A stretch of 64,000 nt of DNA from Streptomyces sp. NBC_00448. GTDB taxonomy: Bacteria; Actinomycetota; Actinomycetes; Streptomycetales; Streptomycetaceae. The notes below the pieces were generated by a model that worked only from the letters and a program-made list of their open reading frames with translations, did no database searches and had not been told where the DNA came from. Both the position numbers and the translations under genes were made by a program. The DNA lies in NCBI RefSeq assembly GCF_036014115.1, contig NZ_CP107913.1:9132501-9196500 (forward strand), in the 5' to 3' direction. The stretch's first letter is position 1. Each line of letters starts with the position of its first letter. Below are positions 44,943 to 52,264 of this stretch, piece after piece.

Positions 44943-45617
44943 TCACCCGGCGACGGCGTCATGTGGCGAGTCCACGTCCAACTCCGCGGCTGCCGCGGCA
45001 TCGAGTTTGAGCACGACCCAGTCCTCGAGTCGGACGTGAGAGTGCTCGGCCGCCGAGCGCCATCGCGCGATGCGCTCCGGGGCGGCGGTGATGGCGGGCA
45101 GGAGGTTGCGCTCGGCCGAGGCCGTCCCGGGCCGACGAGCGTCTCGGATGCTCCTGCGCAACTGGTTGCGGGACCAGTCGCACTCTTCGGCACGCCCCAG
45201 CCACATGTCCTGCTCCTCCGGGCCGAGTGCGGCGACCTCCGCGTGGTGCTGGAAGCTGAGGCCGGCCCTGCGCCGGGAGACCTCGACCTGTCGCGCGACC
45301 CACGCGTAGTTCCGGATGGTCTGGTATTCCAGCCCGACGGCATCGACGGCCCTGCGGTAGCGGTCCTCGAAGCGGGAGCGGCCATAGTTGATCCAGTCGC
45401 CGAGGCACCAGGCGACCGAGTCCAGCGTCTGGGAGATCCGGTGCCCGACCTGCTCCCACACGTCATAGGTCAGCCGATCGGGAATTTGCAGACCCACCCG
45501 GGTGACCATCACCTGCCGCACCGGATGCCCGGCGCCGCCGTTCGTGCCGTCCTGCGGCCCGACGGCGGCGGACGTGCCATCGAGTTCACGCCCTTTCCGC
45601 TCCGCCTTCGTTCCCAT
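44943..45617 (-). CDS. LmbU-family transcriptional regulator
   Basis: 224 residues. The core matches the LmbU family: MVTRVGLQIPDRLTYDVWEQ, WCLGDWINYGRSRFEDRY, LEYQTIRNYAWVARQVE, LSFQHHAEVAALGPEEQDMW. LmbU-type proteins activate lincomycin and other antibiotic clusters in Streptomyces. It lies between the biosynthetic cluster (past the 50-bp palindrome) and vanX. It is therefore the most likely cluster activator; it might also touch the van genes. The start at 45617 is supported by a G-rich ribosome site; a shorter start at MVTRVG is possible. Confidence 0.85.
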   Translation of the reverse strand: MGTKAERKGRELDGTSAAVGPQDGTNGGAGHPVRQVMVTRVGLQIPDRLTYDVWEQVGHRISQTLDSVAWCLGDWINYGRSRFEDRYRRAVDAVGLEYQTIRNYAWVARQVEVSRRRAGLSFQHHAEVAALGPEEQDMWLGRAEECDWSRNQLRRSIRDARRPGTASAERNLLPAITAAPERIARWRSAAEHSHVRLEDWVVLKLDAAAAAELDVDSPHDAVAG

Positions 45618-45674
45618 AACCCCCGCCCCCTGTAATTTTTTCGGTTCCCCGGTCCGCGACCGCGAGCTTGGCTC

Positions 45675-46319
45675 CTACCTGATGGGGAAATCGAAATAGG
45701 TGTCCGGAAAGGGTTCGTTGTCGAGCGTGTAATGCCACCACTCGCGTTCGTACGCATGGAAACCGCAGGTCTCCATCACGGACCGAAGGTGCTGACGGTT
45801 CCGCGTTTCGACGGGCGTGATCCCTTTCGCGCCGTGGTGCGAGATGAGGTCCATCAGGTCGTGGTCGCCGCCCATGGGAACGAGTTTTCCCGTGGCCAGG
45901 TCATAGAGCGTGAGGTCGACGGTGCTGCCCCGGCTGTGGCCCGACTTGGCGGCCACGTATCCCTTCTCGAACATCTCGGCCCTGTCGATGTTGGGATAGT
46001 GCCGCGACTTCGTCCGGCCGTCCTCCGGCTGCTGCGACCAGCTCATGAAGCAGTCGACGGCACACTGCGGGCGGTAGCCGTCCCAGAGCAGCAGGCCGAA
46101 CCCCAGTGACGCGGCCTGGCCCCGCGCCTTTCCCAGCGCCGTGCACAGAGCCGTCGTTCCGACGATCCGATTGGCCAGATAGCCGTCCACCGCCTTTCCG
46201 GTGAAGTTGTCCCGCGTGGCGTACTTGGCATCCCAGCGTATTCCGGGCACCAGGTCGTCCGCGAAGGCGAAGACGTCATCCCTCGACTCCGCAGTCTCCA
46301 CCGCCGCAACCGCTTTCAC
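45675..46319 (-). CDS. vanX: VanX D-Ala-D-Ala dipeptidase
   Basis: 214 residues; GTG 46319 overlaps the vanA stop (GTGA). Zinc dipeptidase with SGHSRGSTVDLTLY (S-x-H-x(6)-D, zinc His and Asp) and EREWWHYTL (catalytic Glu and zinc His). It hydrolyses D-Ala-D-Ala so that only D-Ala-D-Lac reaches the cell-wall precursor. It is the last gene of vanHAX. A second vanX lies at 62676-63284 and is slightly shorter. Confidence 0.95.
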   Translation of the reverse strand: MKAVAAVETAESRDDVFAFADDLVPGIRWDAKYATRDNFTGKAVDGYLANRIVGTTALCTALGKARGQAASLGFGLLLWDGYRPQCAVDCFMSWSQQPEDGRTKSRHYPNIDRAEMFEKGYVAAKSGHSRGSTVDLTLYDLATGKLVPMGGDHDLMDLISHHGAKGITPVETRNRQHLRSVMETCGFHAYEREWWHYTLDNEPFPDTYFDFPIR

Positions 46320-47356
46320 CGGATCTTCCCCGTCAGCGCGAGGGAGACGGTTCGGTCGATCACTTCGGAGAGCGACAGACCCGCGGCCGCCATCATCCTC
46401 GGGTAACGGCTGTACGAAGTCATGCCGGGGAAGGTGTTGACCTCGTTGAGGACGACTTCTCCGTCCTCCGTGAGGAACATGTCCACCCGCGAGATGCCGC
46501 GGCACCCCACGGCGCGGTACACGGCCTTGGCCGCCTCCTGGACGAGCAGCCGGGACTCTTCGGGGATGTCGGCGGGAACGATCGCGATGGAGTTCTCGGA
46601 GCCGGTCTCGGGGGAGTCCTCCTGATGAATCCGGAAGAATCCGTGCGAGAGCGCGATCCGGTCCACCTCGCCCACGACGAGATCCGCGTCGTTGCCCAGG
46701 ATGGCGCAGCCGATCTCCTGCCCATGGACCGCCTCTTCGATCAGCACCTTCGAGTCGTACTGTCGTGCCGTCTCCACCGCACTCGGGAGTTCCTCTGCCC
46801 GGAGCACCTTGGTGACGCCGAAGGACGATCCCGATCGGGCCGGCTTCACGAAGACCGGGTAGGTGAGCTGGGCGGGATCGACGGTCTCGTCGGCCGTGAC
46901 GGTCCAGAAGTTCGGCGTGGCGATTCCCGCGCTCCTGGCGACGATGTAGGCGAGGGACTTGTCCATGCACAGAGCGGCACTCGGGACGTCGCAGCCGATG
47001 TAGGGGATACCCGAGAGTTCCAGCAGCCCCTGCATCGCGCCGCCTTCGCCGAGCCTGCCGTGCAGCACGGGCAGCACGACGTCCAGCCGGATCGTACGGA
47101 TGCCCTCCGGCTCCAGGACGAGGAGTCCGTGCACGTCGCTGTCCGGCGAGAGCACCACCGGGTGGCAGTCGCCGTTCTCCCACTCCGCGTCAGGCCCGTC
47201 GCAGAGCTTCCAGGCACCGCTCTTCGTGATCCCGACGAAGAAGGGTTCGTACTTCTCGAGATCGAGGTTCCGGGCCATTTCCCGCGCGGACTTGACGGAT
47301 ACGGGGTGCTCCTCGGAACGGCCCCCGAAGATGACGCCGATCTTCAGCTTAGCCAT
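46316..47356 (-). CDS. vanA: VanA-type D-alanine-D-lactate ligase
   Basis: 346 residues. ATP-grasp ligase with VFVKPARSGSSFGVTKVL (ATP-binding loop), EEAVHGQEIGCAIL and RVDMFLTEDGEVVLNEVN, where D, E and N are the intact Mg ligands. The opening GVIFGGRSEEHPVSVKSA is the Ddl signature. Its operon position between vanH and vanX identifies it as the depsipeptide ligase rather than housekeeping Ddl. Starts 8 bp inside vanH and overlaps vanX by 4 bp. Confidence 0.93.
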   Translation of the reverse strand: MAKLKIGVIFGGRSEEHPVSVKSAREMARNLDLEKYEPFFVGITKSGAWKLCDGPDAEWENGDCHPVVLSPDSDVHGLLVLEPEGIRTIRLDVVLPVLHGRLGEGGAMQGLLELSGIPYIGCDVPSAALCMDKSLAYIVARSAGIATPNFWTVTADETVDPAQLTYPVFVKPARSGSSFGVTKVLRAEELPSAVETARQYDSKVLIEEAVHGQEIGCAILGNDADLVVGEVDRIALSHGFFRIHQEDSPETGSENSIAIVPADIPEESRLLVQEAAKAVYRAVGCRGISRVDMFLTEDGEVVLNEVNTFPGMTSYSRYPRMMAAAGLSLSEVIDRTVSLALTGKIR

Positions 47357-48338
47357 GCTGGTTCCTGCTTTCGAAAGTCAGTGAGTTGGTGAGGGAGTTC
47401 GCCACGATGTCGCGCAGGGCGTGATCCGTGTAGTAGGCGGTGTGCGGAGTGACGAGCGCGTTCGGCAGCTCCTGAAGCCGCAGCAGTACCTTGCTTTCCA
47501 TGGGCCTGTCCCGGCAGTCGGCATAGAAGACGCCTTCCTCGCCTTCGACGACATCCAGTGCCGCGCCGCCCAGCCTGCCGATCTCCAGTTCGTTCACCAG
47601 GGCCTCGGTGTCGATGAGCCCACCACGCCCGGTGTTGACGATCAGCGCGCCGTCCTTCATCCGCGTCAGGCGCCGTTGGTCCAACAGATGGTGTGTGGCC
47701 GCGGTGAGCGGCGTGTGCAGCGTGACCACATCACTCCGCCGCAGCAGTTCGTCGAGCGAGACGTACTCAGCGGTGGGACCGGCGCGGTCCGCGCGGCGGT
47801 CGTCATGGGCCAGAACGCGGCAGCCGAAACCCCGCAGCCGGTCCAGCACCGCCGCGCCGATACGTCCCGTCCCGATCACTCCGACGGTCATGTCGCGCAG
47901 TTCCCTCCCGCGCACGTCACTCAGCCGGTAGTCGTGCATGTCGGTGCGGCGGACGATGGATTTCGCATCGCGTACCGCCATCAACATGAGCATCAGGGTG
48001 TAGTCGGCGACGCTGTCCGGCGAGTAGGAGACGTTCTCGACGTGGATGCCGATGCTCTCCGCGTATTCCATGTCGATGTGGTTGTACCCGACGCTCCGCG
48101 TGGAGACATAGCGCACGCCGACTCCGCGGAGCGCACGCAGCGCGACACGGGTGAGGGGCGTCTTGTGGCTGACGCTGACGCACCGGCTGCCGGCGGCCAG
48201 TCCGCTGGTGGATTCGGACGCCGGGGCGTCGGTGACAATCGGCCGCACACCGAGGCCGGGCGCCAGCTCGCGGAACAGGGAAGCCTCGTCCGGACCGCAC
48301 CCGTACACGGTGATGCGAGTCTTTTGGCTGTGGGTCAT
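47349..48338 (-). CDS. vanH: VanH D-lactate dehydrogenase
   Basis: 329 residues; GGAGG before ATG 48338. D-2-hydroxyacid dehydrogenase: Rossmann motif VGVIGTGRIGAAVLDRL, VVTLHTPLTAATHHLLD, ALIVNTGRGGLIDTEAL with the catalytic Arg and Glu residues, and PHTAYYTDHAL with the catalytic His. It reduces pyruvate to D-lactate for the VanA reaction. First gene of vanHAX, under a putative VanR box. Confidence 0.95.
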   Translation of the reverse strand: MTHSQKTRITVYGCGPDEASLFRELAPGLGVRPIVTDAPASESTSGLAAGSRCVSVSHKTPLTRVALRALRGVGVRYVSTRSVGYNHIDMEYAESIGIHVENVSYSPDSVADYTLMLMLMAVRDAKSIVRRTDMHDYRLSDVRGRELRDMTVGVIGTGRIGAAVLDRLRGFGCRVLAHDDRRADRAGPTAEYVSLDELLRRSDVVTLHTPLTAATHHLLDQRRLTRMKDGALIVNTGRGGLIDTEALVNELEIGRLGGAALDVVEGEEGVFYADCRDRPMESKVLLRLQELPNALVTPHTAYYTDHALRDIVANSLTNSLTFESRNQHG

Positions 48339-48371
48339 GCCTCCAGTGAAGGCGGCTTGCTGTTGCCGGGG

Positions 48372-48402
48372 CGTATGTGGTTTTCGATATGCCCGCGATA
48401 CG
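48372..48402 (-). promoter_or_regulatory. VanR box and promoter of vanHAX
   Basis: 31-bp element reading toward vanH: CGTATCG, five bases, ATATCGAAA, four bases, CATACG. The two TATCG half sites are 11 bp apart as a direct repeat, typical of OmpR-type regulators; CATACG is the presumed -10. It lies 34 bp upstream of vanH. Here the first half site is altered. Confidence 0.75.
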
Positions 48403-48429
48403 CCCTACTGCCCTGGCGGGAGGCATGAC

Positions 48430-48665
48430 CGACACCTGCTGGACAGCCGGCAAGCCGAGCCCGGCGGTCTCTTCGCCGCCTTCGCCGCCCACGTCGTGGC
48501 CCGGCTGCACGACGCACTGACCGTCGTCGGGGCGACCTCGCCGGCAGCGACGCGGCCGCCGACCGGCTGCGTGACCAACTCGCCGCCGGGTATGCGGTGA
48601 TGGTCAACGCTTCCCGCGGGGCACACCTCGACGAGGCCGCCGCCGCACTCGCGTGGCCGGCCGCT
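48430..48665 (+). pseudogene. Remnant of a murF-like gene
   Basis: The plus strand reads DSRQAEPGGLFAAF, then [17 protein letters not shown], which match two separated parts of the intact MurF at 60490-61872. After a frame change it reads [21 protein letters not shown], matching that protein's C-terminus ([16 protein letters not shown]). Everything between is deleted. So a second murF once lay here in opposite orientation. Confidence 0.65.
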
Positions 48666-48692
48666 CGGTGCCGCGATCGGCGGCAGTGCGGT

Positions 48693-49859
48693 TCAACGCC
48701 CGCGGCGCCTCATATAGAGGTCGAAGGCCCGGTAGATCATCGGCCGCAGCGGCAGGTCCCATTCGCCGACGTACCGTACCGCCTGGCCGCCGGTGCCGAC
48801 TTTGAACCGGACGAGACCGACGTGCGGGTCGTCGGCGTCGAGGGTCGGGGTGATGCCGCGCAGGTCGTAGACATCGCAGTCGGCCGCGCGCGCGTCACGG
48901 ATCATCGCCCACTGACAGGCGTTGGAGCCGCGCACCTCGCGTTTCGCGGTGGCGGAGGCGCCGTAGGAGTACACCGCGTGGGCCCCGACGCGCACCATGA
49001 CCGTGGCCGCCGCCAAGTCGCCCTGGTGGTGGGCCAGGTAGAGCGTGATCCGCTCGGGCTCCTCGGCGCGCAGCGCCGCGAACATCGTCTCGAAGTAGGG
49101 CAGCGGCCGGGGTGTGAAGCGGTCACGTTCAGCGGTGTGGACGTAGAGGTCGTGAAACGCCTTCAGCTCCTCCGGACTCCCGTCGCTGACCGTGACCTCG
49201 ACGCCCTCCTTGGCCGCCTTCTTGATGTTGCGGCGCCACTGCTGGTTCATGCCCCTGAGCAGATCGTCCTCGGTCTTGCCGGTCAGCGGGACCTGGTACT
49301 TGAACTGCGGATGCCCCACTCCGAACCCGTCCTGCGGATTCTGCGGCAGCCAACCCGCGTCCTTGAGTCTGTCGCTCACGCGGGCGCCGAGCGGGTCGAC
49401 CCACCATCCTGCCAGGTCGGTCAGCCGCCGGACCGACGGGTCGGTGATGCCCTCCTTGACCTGGTCCGAGCTCCAGGCGTCCGTTACCAGCGGCGGGCCG
49501 ATCCGGATCGCGAAAGCGCCATGCTCCTTGAGATACGCCGCCAGCGGATCGAGCCACATACTGATCTCGCTGCTCCAGTCGATGACCGGGCCCTCGGGCA
49601 GATACGCCAGCGTGTAACGGTCGAGCCGCGGTACAGGGCGGTACAGGACGAGCCCGGCGCCCACCAGGTGCTGACCGTTGAACCAGCCGAGGGACTCGCT
49701 GCGCCATTCGGTCTTGACCCGGCCCCACGCCGGGGTCTGGAGGAAACTGACCGACCGCTGGGCCCGGACAAACGCCAGGTGCTCGGCGGCGCTGATCGGT
49801 CTGACGATCGGAGATCCGACCGTGGTAGGGGATGGTTCGTTGGAAGACTTGGAGGACAT
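48693..49859 (-). CDS. vanK: VanK-type FemX aminoacyltransferase
   Basis: 388 residues from ATG 49859. FemAB-type acetyltransferase-like fold: SFLQTPAWGRVKTEWRSE, LVLYRPVPRLDRYTLAYLPEG, RNIKKAAKEGVEVTVSDG and VYDLRGITPTLDADDPH. In Streptomyces coelicolor the equivalent VanK adds the cross-bridge glycine to D-Lac-ending precursors and is essential for resistance. It lies between vanJ and vanHAX with its own VanR box, as in that species. Confidence 0.9.
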   Translation of the reverse strand: MSSKSSNEPSPTTVGSPIVRPISAAEHLAFVRAQRSVSFLQTPAWGRVKTEWRSESLGWFNGQHLVGAGLVLYRPVPRLDRYTLAYLPEGPVIDWSSEISMWLDPLAAYLKEHGAFAIRIGPPLVTDAWSSDQVKEGITDPSVRRLTDLAGWWVDPLGARVSDRLKDAGWLPQNPQDGFGVGHPQFKYQVPLTGKTEDDLLRGMNQQWRRNIKKAAKEGVEVTVSDGSPEELKAFHDLYVHTAERDRFTPRPLPYFETMFAALRAEEPERITLYLAHHQGDLAAATVMVRVGAHAVYSYGASATAKREVRGSNACQWAMIRDARAADCDVYDLRGITPTLDADDPHVGLVRFKVGTGGQAVRYVGEWDLPLRPMIYRAFDLYMRRRGR

Positions 49860-49892
49860 GCTGCCAGTCAATGTAGTGGGGTGTTCCCGGGA

Positions 49893-49923
49893 CGTATGTG
49901 AATTTCGATACACAGACGATATG
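49893..49923 (-). promoter_or_regulatory. VanR box and promoter of vanK
   Basis: Toward vanK: CATATCG, five bases, GTATCGAAA, four bases, CATACG (presumed -10), 33 bp before the start codon. It is one of six matching copies. Confidence 0.8.
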
Positions 49924-49947
49924 CCACTTTCCGTCTGCTCGCGGCGC

Positions 49948-51003
49948 TCACCAGCTGATGCCGGCCGCCACCGGCCGATGGTCACTGCCCGTGGCCGGCA
50001 ACAGCCACGCGCTTTCCGGCTCCACGCCGCGGACGAGGATCTGGTCGATCCGCACCATGGGAAACCTCGCCGGCCAGCTGAAACCGAACCCGTCTCCCGC
50101 CACGTCCTGGACCGAACGCAGCTGCGAGGTGAGGCCGTCGAACGCACGGTCGTCCAAGGTGCCGTTGAAGTCACCGAGTACCAGCACCCGCTCGCTGCGG
50201 TCGGCGGCGACGACCTTGGCGAGCTTCGTCGCGTCGGCGTCCCGCGAGTCCGTCCAGAAGCCGCCCCTGGGCATCACCCGGACAGAACCGAGATGCACCA
50301 CGTACACCTCCAGCGGCCCCTTCTGAGTCGTCACCGTGGTGCGCAGCGCACGCAGCGGGACCATCGGGACGTCTTCGCGCCGCTGATCCTCGACCGGCGG
50401 CCCGGGCGTGTCTCGCCGGTCGTCGACCGGCCGGGTGTCGGACAGCGGCAGCTTGCTCCACAGCCCGACCGTGTCCAGCACCGCGTGGTACGGGTACGCC
50501 TTCGCCAGCTCCTTCTCGTACCTGCCCTCGGCCTGGTCGGTCAGTTCCTCGAGCGCCAGCAGATCCGCGCCGGAGGCGGCCAGGTCGCGGGCGGTGCCGG
50601 CCGGATCACGGTTCGCGGCGTCCACGTTGTGGCTGACCACCGTGAGGTCGCCGGCCCGGTGGGACTTGTCGCCGAGCAGCCCGCCGAAGAGGTTCAGCCA
50701 CACGACGACCGGCAGCAGCAGCGCGACAACCGAGGAGGCGGAGCGGCGCCACAGCGCTCCGGCGAACAGCACGGGGACGAACAGACCGAACCACGGCAGG
50801 AAGGTTTCCACCAGACTGCCCAGGCCGGCCCGGTCCGTGAGCTGTCCATGCAGCAGCAGAAGCAGCCCCAGCAACAGCGCACACACCGTCAGCACCGGGC
50901 CGCGCTTCCACGGGTCCAGCCGGAAGAGGCCCGCGAGCCGGGTTCCACCGTCTTCGGCAGACAGGCCGCCCGGTCCGGCCTCCGCCGTGTCCACCGGTGT
51001 CAT
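49948..51003 (-). CDS. vanJ: VanJ-like membrane protein with endonuclease/exonuclease/phosphatase fold
   Basis: 351 residues from ATG 51003; a start at 51057 is also open. Two or three hydrophobic helices lead (VLTVCALLLGLLLLL, FLPWFGLFVPVLFAGAL, SVVALLLPVVVWLNLFG). The extracellular EEP domain follows: TVVSHNVDAANRD, DLLALEELTDQAEG, VVHLGSVRVMPR, LVLGDFNGTLDDRAF and a C-terminal GSDHRPVAAGI. VanJ in S. coelicolor is VanR-dependent and gives teicoplanin-type resistance, probably through undecaprenyl-phosphate processing. The D-H-R-P and G-D-F-N active-site motifs are intact. Confidence 0.85.
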   Translation of the reverse strand: MTPVDTAEAGPGGLSAEDGGTRLAGLFRLDPWKRGPVLTVCALLLGLLLLLHGQLTDRAGLGSLVETFLPWFGLFVPVLFAGALWRRSASSVVALLLPVVVWLNLFGGLLGDKSHRAGDLTVVSHNVDAANRDPAGTARDLAASGADLLALEELTDQAEGRYEKELAKAYPYHAVLDTVGLWSKLPLSDTRPVDDRRDTPGPPVEDQRREDVPMVPLRALRTTVTTQKGPLEVYVVHLGSVRVMPRGGFWTDSRDADATKLAKVVAADRSERVLVLGDFNGTLDDRAFDGLTSQLRSVQDVAGDGFGFSWPARFPMVRIDQILVRGVEPESAWLLPATGSDHRPVAAGISW

Positions 51004-51274
51004 CGTCCGATCTCGCTCGCTCTTGCCCACCGCTGATCGCAGGTACTCACCGGTCATTGCCGCATTCCCGGGTCATCGGTGGGATTGCCATACTTGTGCG
51101 GGCGGCCATTGGCGGCCGCCCCGGTGCGCGGTTCGTGCTGCCGGGGTTCGTTCCCGTGGATGTGGCACAGCCCGGGCCGCGGACAACCGACCGGCGAACC
51201 CGACGTGTCGTTGTCCTTGCGGAGGTCAGGGTTCGAGACATACAGCCAGGGAAAACGACATGACGTTGCCAGCG

Positions 51275-51305
51275 CGTATGCGATTTTCGATACACGGACG
51301 ATATG
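51275..51305 (-). promoter_or_regulatory. VanR box and promoter of vanJ
   Basis: Toward vanJ: CATATCG, five bases, GTATCGAAA, four bases, CATACG (presumed -10), followed by CGCTGGCAAC, which is shared with other copies. The leader to ATG 51003 would be about 265 bp, longer than for vanK. Confidence 0.75.
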
Positions 51306-52264
51306 TGCCGCCCCGCCGCCTTGAAGCGGTGTGGGTTCGACAGGGATTCCGAATCGCGCTGGCCCCCTGGGACGCGGAGGCGGACCAGCCGAAGTTGCCG
51401 CGGTTGAGGCGTGCCTGACGAGGGACGCGCGGAAGAGGCTCTCTGCGCGGGATGGCCTGGCGCCGCCTCGATCATGCCCGCGTGCAGGGCTGTCGTCGGC
51501 GCCGGAACGCATCCCACAGGGCCTGCCGAGACTGAGTTCCGGTTTCCGTGGAAGATCACGCCGACGGGGGAGACTTTCGATTCAGACAGCGTGTTGACCG
51601 TCCCAAAGGGCGTTCCAGGCCGGTGAATTCCATCCACATGGGGGCACGTGGTAGCGACGAGGAGACCGAAGCGGACTCGGGCCAGGTCCGGTCCGGGTGA
51701 TCCAGTTCCGGAATTCCTGTCGGATTCCGTCTCCGGGGCCCTGGCGCTCTGATCCGGCGCGTCCACGATTCCGCCGAGATCACCGAGAAGGACCGGTAGC
51801 CACCTCGCGCGTGGTGGCGCCAAGGGAATCATTCGGGGTCCGAGCGGCGACCCGGATCACCTCGCGTCGTCCACCGCGTGACTCGTCCACCACGAGACTC
51901 GACCACCAGCTGTTGCATGTGCCGAAGGCGAAAGGGCACGACGGCGACGCGGGGGAGGCCCCCGTTCGGCTCACGTCCGCGTCCAAGTGCCGGAATCACG
52001 CGCTTGGACACCACTCGTGGACATTGAGCCCGATCAGCACCATGGACCTCCTGACTCCGCTGACGTCGGAGAGGGGATGTCCGCATGGTCGTGATGCCGC
52101 CCACCGGAGACGCCGAGGCAAGGGGAAGGCCCCTTCTGCCGACCCGGACGATCAGGTCGCGCCGGCGACGCACTTCACCGCGGACCGTCCGGTGCTGTCA
52201 TGCGAACCGGCCGTACCGAGCTGCCTGCGAGGCCCGGTATTTCACTCAATCGTGAGGAGTAGAA
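51306..52264. other. Long non-coding stretch between vanJ promoter and MBL gene
   Basis: 959 bp with several open but unconvincing frames and no recognisable gene. It presumably holds the promoter of the downstream MBL-fold gene (ribosome site GAGGAG just before 52265). Confidence 0.5.

Noticed and set aside
45675-51003. van genes as part of a glycopeptide biosynthetic cluster
   Set aside because: No NRPS, P450 or glycosyltransferase genes are present in the window; only resistance genes are.
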